DNA of 26,784 nucleotides, from assembly GCA_033763635.1 (NCBI GenBank), contig JANRKG010000448.1, forward strand, positions 1 to 26,784, written 5' to 3'. This document shows, one piece after another, positions 7,382 through 14,025 of the stretch. The position numbers and the translations under genes were made by a program. Source of the DNA: JANRKG01 sp033763635. Its GTDB lineage: Bacteria > Cyanobacteriota > Cyanobacteriia > GCF-001939115. Numbering within the stretch: position 1 is the stretch's first letter; each line of letters begins with the position of its first letter. Below the pieces are notes generated by a model. It made no database searches and had not been told where the DNA came from. It worked only from the letters and a program-made list of their open reading frames with translations.

Positions 7382-8584
7382 ATGGCTTCGATCGCCCGCA
7401 AAAATCTACTGGAGGACATTCCTCGATTCCTGGTAGCTCAGGCGGGTATTATGTTTGCGGTCAGTCTGGTGACGATTCAGACAGGGCTGCAAACTGGATT
7501 TGCCAAGTCCTCGTCCATGCTGATCGATCAGTCACGGGCGGATATCTGGGTGGCTTCCGAAAATATGGAACACCTGGCCCTGACGCAACCCATTCCCTAT
7601 CGGAGGTTAGCCCAGGCCCAGGATGTCGAGGGGGTGGCTCAGGCAGAAGCTGTGATTATCCAGGGGGTTCTTTGGCGGCAACCTCGTCTCGATCGCGTCG
7701 CCTCTGCCACAATGATCGGTGCCCTTCCCAATGGGTTGCTCTTTCCCCTGCCAGGTACTCCTGTCAGGGGGAATTTCAGTGATCTGACCGATCCCTATCG
7801 GATCTTGATTGACCAGAGTAGCTTGAAGTCCTTGAATCTAAAGGATACAGGCGAATCAGGAACGATCAATGCGCTTCCGGCGACGGTCGCAGGGTTGACT
7901 CAAGGCACCAAAATTCTGGTATTTGATAATCTCATCTTTACTTCGTTACGCAGTGCCAACACCTATACGAACTTTCGTCCAACAACGGGGTTTAATCCCA
8001 CCGACAAGCAGGTTATTGATGCTCCCGATACGCCTAAGGCGCTCGCTGCCAGCGATCCTATCACCTTTATTTTAGTGAGGGCTGAACCGGGCCAAAATCT
8101 GGAGGACTTGAAGACTCGCTTGAACAGCACCCTTCCCTACACCCGCGCCTACACCCGCCAAGAGATGTCCCAACGGACGCGAGACTACTGGCAAGAACGA
8201 TCGGGAATCGGTTTTATTCTCGGTTTGGGGGCTGCGGTCGGGGTAATTGTCGGAATTGTGATTGTGGGCCAAATCCTCTACTCCTCGGTATCGGATCACC
8301 TGAAGGAGTTTGGAACGCTGAAGGCGATGGGAGCGTCTAATTGGTTTATCTACCGAGTGATTATGGAACAGGCTCTTTGGATGGCAATCCTGGGGTATAT
8401 TCCCGGAGTTGCGCTCTGTAGTGGTGTAGCTGTTTGGACTGCGACCCAGGGGATTACGATCCTGATTACCCCCACTTCGGCCCTCATTGTTCTTGGAACC
8501 ACGATTCTCATGTGCTTTGGCTCGGCGGTCTTTGCCATTAACAAAGTAACCCGTGTTGATCCGGCAATCGTCTTTAAATCTTAA
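7382..8584 (+). CDS. MacB/FtsX-type (DevC-like) ABC transporter permease
   Basis: The 400-residue protein has the layout of the MacB/LolC/DevC permease class: one N-terminal membrane helix (about 14-35), a large extracytoplasmic domain of roughly 230 residues, and three C-terminal helices (about 272-300, 322-350 and 360-388). The cytoplasmic coupling sequence SVSDHLKEFGTLKAMGASN, between the second and third helices, is characteristic of the FtsX domain. Such permeases do not form a normal channel; they work as mechanotransmitters that move lipids, lipoproteins or glycolipids from the outer leaflet or periplasm. A GAGGA ribosome site precedes ATG 7382. The gene follows hpnB closely and is followed by an ATPase gene. 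No DevB/MacA membrane-fusion partner lies in the window. The cargo is unknown; lipid export is inferred from context. Confidence 0.88.
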   Translation: MASIARKNLLEDIPRFLVAQAGIMFAVSLVTIQTGLQTGFAKSSSMLIDQSRADIWVASENMEHLALTQPIPYRRLAQAQDVEGVAQAEAVIIQGVLWRQPRLDRVASATMIGALPNGLLFPLPGTPVRGNFSDLTDPYRILIDQSSLKSLNLKDTGESGTINALPATVAGLTQGTKILVFDNLIFTSLRSANTYTNFRPTTGFNPTDKQVIDAPDTPKALAASDPITFILVRAEPGQNLEDLKTRLNSTLPYTRAYTRQEMSQRTRDYWQERSGIGFILGLGAAVGVIVGIVIVGQILYSSVSDHLKEFGTLKAMGASNWFIYRVIMEQALWMAILGYIPGVALCSGVAVWTATQGITILITPTSALIVLGTTILMCFGSAVFAINKVTRVDPAIVFKS

Positions 8585-8718
8585 AGTTCCAAAGTGGAGT
8601 GTTACAAAAACAACATCTTTGCCCATACTAAGTTACTGCTAAATAAAAACAAACTTTTTCTGTTCCCTCCAAACCCGCCTGTTGAACTCATTCGCCCTAT
8701 TTACGAGCATTGAAGCTG

Positions 8719-9480
8719 ATGACTGACTCTGTACTGGATCTTCAAAAAGTTGCGGGTCGCACGACGGCCAACCCAAATCTGGCGAATCGCCTGAAAACAG
8801 GGGCGATCGTAGCAGATGGAGTGGAGATGACCGTTGCTGCTGGCGGGCAGCCCCTCCGCATCCTGAAAGGGATTGACTGGGAAATTCAAAAAGGGGAAAT
8901 TCAACTTCTCATGGGGCCTTCTGGGTCTGGAAAGACGACGCTCCTTTCCATTCTGGCTGGGTTGTTAACGCCGACAGGGGGAAATGTTTACCTGTTAGGC
9001 CAGGAAACTACCCAGATGAGTGCCGCGACCCTGACGGAATTTCGCCGTAAGCATATCGGGTTTATCTTCCAAGATTTCAACCTCTTCCCCGCTCTAACAG
9101 CCCAGGAAAATGTGATGACTAGCCTGAACCTGAAAGGAATTCAGGGCCGTAGAGCAAAGTTAGAAGCTCAGGAGTTGCTGGACCATGTGGGATTAGGGGA
9201 TAAGGCCCAAAATCTGCCCCGTAATTTATCGGGTGGGCAGAAGCAACGGGTGGCGATCGCCCGTGCCCTGGCAGGTCGCCCCGAAATCATTATGGCGGAT
9301 GAACCCACCGCTTCCCTGGACTCTAAGAGCGGTCACGCGGTCATGGAACTGTTGCGACAGTTGGCGAAGGAAGAGGGTTGCACCGTGTTGATGGTCAGTC
9401 ACGATCCCCGCATTATTGACGTAGCCGATCGGGTAGCCCACATGGAAGATGGGGTACTTCAGGAAGAAGCCCGCTACTAG
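8719..9480 (+). CDS. LolD/MacB/DevA-type ABC transporter ATPase
   Basis: The 253-residue ATP-binding subunit shows Walker A (GPSGSGKTT), a Q-loop (FIFQDFNLFPALTA), the signature LSGGQKQRVAIARAL, Walker B (IIMADEPTASLD) and the H-loop His in MVSHDPRI. It has an N-terminal extension of about 35 residues before the domain proper begins (VEMTVAAGGQPLRILKGI). ATG 8719 was chosen over TTG 8710 and is only weakly supported by a ribosome site; a start nearer 8818 is also possible and would give a more standard length. It lies 134 bp after the permease and presumably powers it. It is followed 8 bp later by rsmA, so readthrough between transport and housekeeping genes is likely. Confidence 0.9.
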   Translation: MTDSVLDLQKVAGRTTANPNLANRLKTGAIVADGVEMTVAAGGQPLRILKGIDWEIQKGEIQLLMGPSGSGKTTLLSILAGLLTPTGGNVYLLGQETTQMSAATLTEFRRKHIGFIFQDFNLFPALTAQENVMTSLNLKGIQGRRAKLEAQELLDHVGLGDKAQNLPRNLSGGQKQRVAIARALAGRPEIIMADEPTASLDSKSGHAVMELLRQLAKEEGCTVLMVSHDPRIIDVADRVAHMEDGVLQEEARY

Positions 9481-9488
9481 GTTCGATC

Positions 9489-10322
9489 ATGGCTCCCCAA
9501 CCCCGTAAACAATTTGCCCAGCACTGGCTTCGCAGTGACAAGGCTTTGAATGAAATTGTCAAGGCTGCCGAACTGGCTGCCAGCGATCGGGTGTTGGAGA
9601 TTGGTCCCGGTCAGGGGGTGTTAACCCAGCAGTTATTACAGCGGGTTGCTGCCCTCGTCTCTGTTGAGATTGACCGGGACCTTTGCCAATTGTTGGCGAA
9701 AAAGCTAGGACAACGGGAGAACTTTTTATTACTGCAAGGGGATTTTCTCACCCTGGAGATGTCTGCGCTTCTAAACGATTTCCCAGCCTTCCATTCCCCC
9801 AATAAAGTCGTTGCCAATATTCCCTATAACATTACAGGGCCAATTCTCGAAAAGCTCCTGGGGAAGATTTCCCATCCCGCTGCCCATCCTTACGAAACGA
9901 TCGTGCTGCTGGTGCAGAAAGAGGTCGCCGATCGGCTCTGTGCCCGTCCCAGTTCGAAAGCGTATGGGGCGTTGTCGGTGCGGGTGCAATATTTGGCAAG
10001 TGCCGAAATGATTGCAATGGTGCCAGCAGAAGCATTTTATCCTCCGCCCAAAGTGGATTCGGCAGTCGTCAGGCTACAGCCTCGCCCGGTGGAAGTGCCT
10101 GCAACCCAACCCCATCGATTAGAGACCCTCGTGGCTCAGGGCTTTTCGACCCGCCGTAAAATGTTGCGAAATACGCTAAAAAGCCTGGTTGATCGTGACC
10201 AACTGGTTCACTTACTGGAACAATTAGAAGTGAATCCTGAGGCTCGTGCTGAGGACTTGAGTTTGTCCCAGTGGATTGCCTTGAGTAATCAGTTGGAAAC
10301 TGTATGCGCTCCTACTCCCTGA
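9489..10322 (+). CDS. rsmA: 16S rRNA dimethyladenosine transferase RsmA (KsgA)
   Basis: This 277-residue SAM-dependent methyltransferase dimethylates two adjacent adenosines (A1518 and A1519, E. coli numbering) in the terminal helix of 16S rRNA, a late checkpoint in small-subunit assembly. The Rossmann motif EIGPGQG is at residues 37-43, the acidic end of strand 2 is VEID, and the catalytic motif is NIPYNIT at residues 110-116 (family consensus N-L/I-P-Y-N-I-S/T). The N-terminal KQFAQHWL and C-terminal helical domain (FSTRRKMLRNTLKSL) are typical. The start ATG is 8 bp after the ATPase gene. Its 3' end overlaps the start of ispE by 19 bp, so the two are probably translated from one mRNA, an arrangement common in bacteria. 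Confidence 0.97.
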   Translation: MAPQPRKQFAQHWLRSDKALNEIVKAAELAASDRVLEIGPGQGVLTQQLLQRVAALVSVEIDRDLCQLLAKKLGQRENFLLLQGDFLTLEMSALLNDFPAFHSPNKVVANIPYNITGPILEKLLGKISHPAAHPYETIVLLVQKEVADRLCARPSSKAYGALSVRVQYLASAEMIAMVPAEAFYPPPKVDSAVVRLQPRPVEVPATQPHRLETLVAQGFSTRRKMLRNTLKSLVDRDQLVHLLEQLEVNPEARAEDLSLSQWIALSNQLETVCAPTP

Positions 10323-11254
10323 CTGCGGCGGCTAAGATCAATCTCTACCTGGAAATCATTGGCGATCGGCCCGATGGCTACCATGAACTCGCGATGGTGA
10401 TGCAGAGCATTGATCTGGCAGATCGAATCGATCTGCGGGCCATTGGCACGGATGCGATCGTGGTTCACTGTAACCATCCCGAAGTCCCCTCTGACGAGCG
10501 AAATCTGGCTTACCGAGCCGCGCAATTGATGGCCCAGGAATTCCCCGATGCCTATGCCCGATTTGGAGGGGTTGAAATCACCATTCAAAAGAATATCCCT
10601 GTAGGGGCAGGTTTGGCGGGAGGCTCCACCAATGCAGCAGCAGTTCTCGTGGGGCTAGATTTGATGTGGCAGTTGGGCTTAACTCAGCAGGAACTTCGGG
10701 ATCTGGGCGCACAGTTGGGGTCTGACGTTCCGTTCTGTGTCTCCGGTGGAACCATGCTGTCTACAGGTCGGGGAGAACAGCTTAATCCCTTGCCTGATCT
10801 CGATGCTCTATGGGTCGTTCTAGGCAAATATCGCAGCCTATCAGTTTCCACCGTTTGGGCGTACCAGACCTACCGGAAACAGTTTGGAGCCTCCTACGTT
10901 TCTACGACCGCAGGGCAGGAAGAACGCCGCCAAAAGCTTCACTCCGGGCCAATGGTATCGGCAATTGCCCATCACGATAGGGTTCAGATCGGTCAACTTC
11001 TCTACAACGATCTCGAACGAGTCGTGTTGCCTGAATATCCCCAGGTCCAACAACTCCGGGATGCCTTTCAGCAATGCGATATTCTGGGCACGATGATGTC
11101 TGGTTCTGGTCCAACTGTTTTTGCCCTGACTGCCTCCGAGTCTCAAGCCCAAGTCGTGCGAGACACCGTTCGCCACGCGATCCCCGACCCAGATTTAGAG
11201 TTATGGGTGGCCCAAATGGTTCCAACCAGTATTCGATCGATCGCCTCTGCCTAA
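10304..11254 (+). CDS. ispE: 4-diphosphocytidyl-2-C-methyl-D-erythritol kinase IspE
   Basis: The 316-residue GHMP kinase phosphorylates CDP-methylerythritol at the 2-position, the fourth step of the methylerythritol phosphate route that supplies isoprenoids for carotenoids, chlorophyll tails, quinones and hopanoids. The N-terminal AAAKINLYLEIIGDRPDGYHEL is typical, the ATP-binding glycine-rich loop PVGAGLAGGSTNAA is at 99-112, a conserved catalytic-site segment (GSDVPFCVSGGT) follows, and the C-terminal motif 3 (MSGSGPTVFAL) is intact. The ATG lies inside the end of rsmA, so coupled translation is likely. The presence of an isoprenoid precursor gene downstream of the hopanoid block may be chance, since rsmA-ispE pairs occur widely. 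Confidence 0.97.
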   Translation: MRSYSLTAAAKINLYLEIIGDRPDGYHELAMVMQSIDLADRIDLRAIGTDAIVVHCNHPEVPSDERNLAYRAAQLMAQEFPDAYARFGGVEITIQKNIPVGAGLAGGSTNAAAVLVGLDLMWQLGLTQQELRDLGAQLGSDVPFCVSGGTMLSTGRGEQLNPLPDLDALWVVLGKYRSLSVSTVWAYQTYRKQFGASYVSTTAGQEERRQKLHSGPMVSAIAHHDRVQIGQLLYNDLERVVLPEYPQVQQLRDAFQQCDILGTMMSGSGPTVFALTASESQAQVVRDTVRHAIPDPDLELWVAQMVPTSIRSIASA

Positions 11255-11259
11255 AACTT

Positions 11260-11295
11260 GAGGGGGGTTTGGGAAGCCAGCAACCCATTCCCCTC
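11260..11295 (+). terminator. G/C-rich hairpin after ispE, possible terminator
   Basis: GAGGG (11260-11264) and GGGTT (11265-11269) pair with CCCTC (11291-11295) and AACCC (11282-11286), giving ten pairs with a 4-nt bulge on one side and a 12-nt loop. It starts 6 bp after the ispE stop. The following sequence is pyrimidine-rich (TTTCTTTAG) but has no pure T-run, so it may be leaky. Confidence 0.35.
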
Positions 11296-11346
11296 CCTCT
11301 GCATTTCTTTAGTTCTCACCTCTTTCTCCTCCTATCCCTCACGTCT

Positions 11347-11667
11347 ATGACTCCGACTCCGACCCCTACCCCCGAATCCAAGCCCGCCACCAGTCCCCTT
11401 CGTTGTTTTGGCGGTTCCCTGGTGGCAGGAGGAATTGCCGTCTTGTTCTACTTCCTGACCAAATCTATTGCCCTAGCTTTTGCGCTTCGTCCCATTAGTT
11501 TTGATAATCGCATCACCTATAACATTGCTGTAGCGTTTCGAACCCTGATTGTCGGCATGAGTACAATGGGCACTGGGGTTTTTGGGTTAGCGGCAGTCGG
11601 TTTAATGGGACTGGGGATTCAACTGGTAATTCAGAAATTTACTGCAAAATCGGATAGTTCTTCTTAA
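11347..11667 (+). CDS. DUF3082 family small membrane protein
   Basis: The 106-residue protein begins with a Thr/Pro-rich stretch (residues 1-16), followed by two hydrophobic segments (about 22-47 and 62-95) and a short polar tail. The pattern FGGSLVAGGIAVLFYFLTKSI and the TYNIAVAFRTLIVGM segment match my memory of DUF3082, a family shared by cyanobacteria and plant plastids with unknown function. The start ATG 11347 was chosen because the frame upstream only overlaps ispE in another reading frame. It follows ispE by 92 bp with a hairpin in between, so it may have its own promoter. A plastid/thylakoid role is possible from its distribution but is not shown by the sequence. Confidence 0.78.
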   Translation: MTPTPTPTPESKPATSPLRCFGGSLVAGGIAVLFYFLTKSIALAFALRPISFDNRITYNIAVAFRTLIVGMSTMGTGVFGLAAVGLMGLGIQLVIQKFTAKSDSSS

Positions 11668-11804
11668 AAAATTCGTTTTTCAGAGGAATTACGAAGAGAG
11701 TCACTGCGAAGAGAACAGGATGGGAGTGATCGTCTGGAGGGAGCGGGACGATTGCTTCCGCATTTTTAGGGAAGATGTATCTCTATTTCACTGATGAAGG
11801 ATTT

Positions 11805-11821
11805 GTTCTCTCAGAGAGAAC
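11805..11821. promoter_or_regulatory. 17-bp perfect palindrome, distal operator candidate
   Basis: GTTCTCTC and GAGAGAAC flank a single A. With a one-base centre it is better suited to binding a dimeric protein than to forming an RNA hairpin. It lies 242 bp upstream of the PEP-CTERM start and 138 bp after the DUF3082 stop. Confidence 0.4.
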
Positions 11822-11984
11822 CCTGAGGTAATCATTGAGACTAACTCTTAATGAAAAAATGTACGCAGTAATTTCAAAAAACAGAAAAAGACAAGGTGGA
11901 ATCTTCTGAGAAAAGCAGGTTATATGAGCTTTTTACACATTTCCAATATTTTTTGAAGAATGGCTAAAATCTGGCCTTTCAGTA

Positions 11985-11999
11985 TTACTTTAAAAGTAA
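11985..11999. promoter_or_regulatory. 15-bp perfect palindrome, proximal operator candidate
   Basis: TTACTTT and AAAGTAA flank a single A. It lies 63 bp upstream of the start of the PEP-CTERM gene, where a promoter-proximal regulator site would be expected. The sequence differs from the upstream palindrome although the geometry is similar. Confidence 0.4.
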
Positions 12000-12062
12000 G
12001 AGTGACTAACATGACATTAAGACTACGGGTTTAACACGTCAAATCTCTTACTACGCACCTCT

Positions 12063-12794
12063 ATGCTGAAACTCACTGCTCTGGTTGTAGCTTTATCTGC
12101 CTCCACACTAAGCCTTGCATCCCTGGCTGGGGCGGCTTCGGCGGCTTCCCTGATGCCCACTGCTGAAGGAGAAGTTAACGTTGGATTTGCAAATCCTCTA
12201 CAAACGGGTTCGTCGTACGTAGCAACTTCTGGATTTAAAGTCACTAGCTTTGTCGATAGCTCAACAAATACTAAAAGTCGCTTGTTTGTGGATCGGGCGG
12301 GAACTGCCAATACTTATGGACCGATCGCATTTCGTTCCAATGACATTGGAACTGCGGAAGGAACCCAACAATTGTGGTTCCGCCCTGTTGCCATGAAAGC
12401 CGACGGAATCACTCCTCGTGTTGAGCAGGGTCAACTGGAAGTAGGAACCTTCAAAATTGACTTTGATAATGTGATGGCTTCCCTGAATGTGCGATGGTTT
12501 GACACCGAAGACTTGGGAACAGCCTTCAAAGCATTGGATGTATTAGGCAACGTTATGAGTGGAGATATCACTCCGGGAGGGAATAACAATATTGTGACGA
12601 AGCAGTTTGCGAACGTGAAATCCTTGATTTTGGATTTGGGACAAGCAAATTCACCAAAGTTCAGATCTACAGGAGATGGGGTGAACTTCCAACTCAGCGG
12701 TGTTCCCCAATCAGTTCCCGAACCAGCAACACTCACAGGTTTGGCCCTTTTAGTAGGAGGGGCGTTGATGAGCCGTCGTCGATTAGCTGCGTAG
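12063..12794 (+). CDS. LEVG-type PEP-CTERM exported protein
   Basis: The 243-residue protein has an N-terminal signal peptide (about residues 1-28, ending AGAASAASL), a beta-rich body without a catalytic motif, and a C-terminal PEP-CTERM sorting signal: VPEPATL near residue 220, a hydrophobic helix (TGLALLVGGALM) and a basic tail (SRRRLAA). The segment GQLEVGTFKIDF contains the LEVG motif that names a cyanobacterial subfamily of PEP-CTERM proteins. Such proteins are thought to be cut by an exosortase and delivered to the cell surface or extracellular matrix; no exosortase gene is in this window, so the processing enzyme must be elsewhere. The gene is preceded by a long leader with two palindromes and is followed by a good terminator, so it is a single-gene unit. 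Confidence 0.9.
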   Translation: MLKLTALVVALSASTLSLASLAGAASAASLMPTAEGEVNVGFANPLQTGSSYVATSGFKVTSFVDSSTNTKSRLFVDRAGTANTYGPIAFRSNDIGTAEGTQQLWFRPVAMKADGITPRVEQGQLEVGTFKIDFDNVMASLNVRWFDTEDLGTAFKALDVLGNVMSGDITPGGNNNIVTKQFANVKSLILDLGQANSPKFRSTGDGVNFQLSGVPQSVPEPATLTGLALLVGGALMSRRRLAA

Positions 12795-12841
12795 AAATTA
12801 AATTCTCTGATGTAAACACACTACTTGAAATATTGATGCAG

Positions 12842-12870
12842 AGAGGCTGAAGAATATCTTCAGTCTCTTT
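12842..12870 (+). terminator. Intrinsic terminator after the PEP-CTERM gene
   Basis: AGAGGCTGAAGA (12842-12853) pairs with TCTTCAGTCTCT (12857-12868) through 12 base pairs including one G-T, around an ATA loop, and ends in TTTAA. It lies 47 bp after the stop at 12794. The T-run is short, but the stem is strong. Confidence 0.7.
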
Positions 12871-13014
12871 AACTTGCTAGTCAATTCAGTAACTGATGCC
12901 ATTGCTTTAAGTACGGAGCTGTATTTAAACAAACATCATTGATTCTTTTTCGCAAGTTTACGGGTTTGTTGTTTTTCTACAGGTACAGTGAAGAAAGATT
13001 GATGGACAACGGAG

Positions 13015-14025
13015 ATGCGGTTCACGATTCTTTCGGTTCTGATCATCCTGCTCTACTTCCTGACAGGTTGTCAGCAAAAATTGACTGACAAGGAAATTGT
13101 TCGCCTGTATGAGGAAGCGATCGCCGAAAACCAAAAACTCCGAGCGCAGTACCAGCCAGCTAATGAGCAATGGGCGATCACGATCGCGGGGCAAAGTCAA
13201 TCAGCCCAGGCTATTCAAATGAACTGGTCGGAATTGCAGTCATTGGCAACGGCTCGCTTACGGACCCAACTTCCTCCCCCCTCACCGGGAGGAAATACGG
13301 TTTATGAATTTCGGGGTGTTCCAGTGCGTACCCTGCTACAACGGACGGGCTTGAAGCCAGGGGTTCAGAGTGTTACTTTCGTCGCCTACGATGGTTATCG
13401 TGCGGTCGTACCAGTCACGGATTTAGAGCGTTACTCCATCTTACTAGCAACTGAACGGGATCAAAATCCAATTCCCCGCGCTGATGGTGGGCCGCTCTAT
13501 CTGGTTTTTCCTTTCACCGATGTTCCAGAAATCCGCAATCGTTACCCCGGTTCCCGGTGGGTCTTCTACGTCACCCATCTCATTTTGGGAAACGAACCTT
13601 TGAAATTGAGGATGGACGATCGCATTTTCAACGAGCGAGAATTTGAGCGCTTACCAAGAACAACCCTTAATACCCTGGTAGGCTATCGTCTTTATTGGCC
13701 CAGTACCCGGACTCCCTTGCATGGGGTATTACTTCAGGACGTCCTGCAAGCGACGGGGAAAACGCTCGCCTTTGGCAGTGAAGTGTTGATTCGGGGAAAA
13801 GCACCCATTCACCGCGATCCTCGTAAACCGATTCGTCTCAGTGTTAGTGATTTGTGGGCTTGTCAGGTGGTACTCGCGAATCGCTGGGGAAATAAGCGGG
13901 AGCTAATCCCTACTTACATGGGAGGTCCATTAGTTTTGGCTTTTGCCCCCGACTGTGAGAGCAAACTCAAGAAACCCCTTCCCTGGATTACCTTTGTGGA
14001 AGAATTGGAGGTTCTGGCCCCATGA
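13015..14025 (+). CDS. Lipoprotein with tandem sulfite-oxidase-like (molybdopterin-fold) domains
   Basis: A lipoprotein signal peptide ends in LTGC, with Cys-19 the expected lipidation site. The body holds two copies of a similar domain. The first (about 95-205) contains YEFRGVPVRTLLQRTGL, a VTFVAYDGYRAVVP segment and GGPLYLVFP ending WVFYVTHLIL. The second (about 220-336) contains YRLYWPSTRTPLHGVLLQDVL and GGPLVLAFAP ending WITFVEELEVL. Both resemble the oxidoreductase molybdopterin-binding fold. Only two other cysteines are present, in WACQ and PDCE of the second copy, and neither sits in the usual Cys-ligand context, so catalytic molybdenum binding is doubtful. The stop overlaps the ATG of the cyclase gene by four bases, which implies translational coupling. 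I infer an extracytoplasmic sensing or substrate-binding role for the cyclase; direct enzyme activity cannot be excluded. Confidence 0.8.
   Translation: MRFTILSVLIILLYFLTGCQQKLTDKEIVRLYEEAIAENQKLRAQYQPANEQWAITIAGQSQSAQAIQMNWSELQSLATARLRTQLPPPSPGGNTVYEFRGVPVRTLLQRTGLKPGVQSVTFVAYDGYRAVVPVTDLERYSILLATERDQNPIPRADGGPLYLVFPFTDVPEIRNRYPGSRWVFYVTHLILGNEPLKLRMDDRIFNEREFERLPRTTLNTLVGYRLYWPSTRTPLHGVLLQDVLQATGKTLAFGSEVLIRGKAPIHRDPRKPIRLSVSDLWACQVVLANRWGNKRELIPTYMGGPLVLAFAPDCESKLKKPLPWITFVEELEVLAP

Larger units (their letters stand above)
11668..12062. other. 395-bp gene-free leader before the PEP-CTERM gene
   Basis: No convincing gene lies here; short frames such as 11859-11909 have no supporting signal. 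The stretch is A/T-rich and contains two perfect odd-centred palindromes (11805-11821 and 11985-11999), listed separately. This is much longer than the gaps elsewhere in the window and suggests regulation of the gene at 12063. Confidence 0.5.

Noticed and set aside
3991..11254. A full hpn biosynthetic cluster
   Set aside because: Only shc and hpnB are hopanoid genes; no other hpn genes (such as hpnA, hpnH or hpnN) are present, and rsmA-ispE is a common pair that may be neighbours by chance.
11074..11346. Extended N-terminus for the DUF3082 gene
   Set aside because: The frame upstream of 11347 is the out-of-frame shadow of ispE; ATG 11347 begins the recognisable protein.
11859..11909. 16-codon ORF beginning MYAVI, like the start of ribosomal protein L21
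   Set aside because: The resemblance stops after five residues, there is no rest of an L21 gene and no ribosome site; probably chance.
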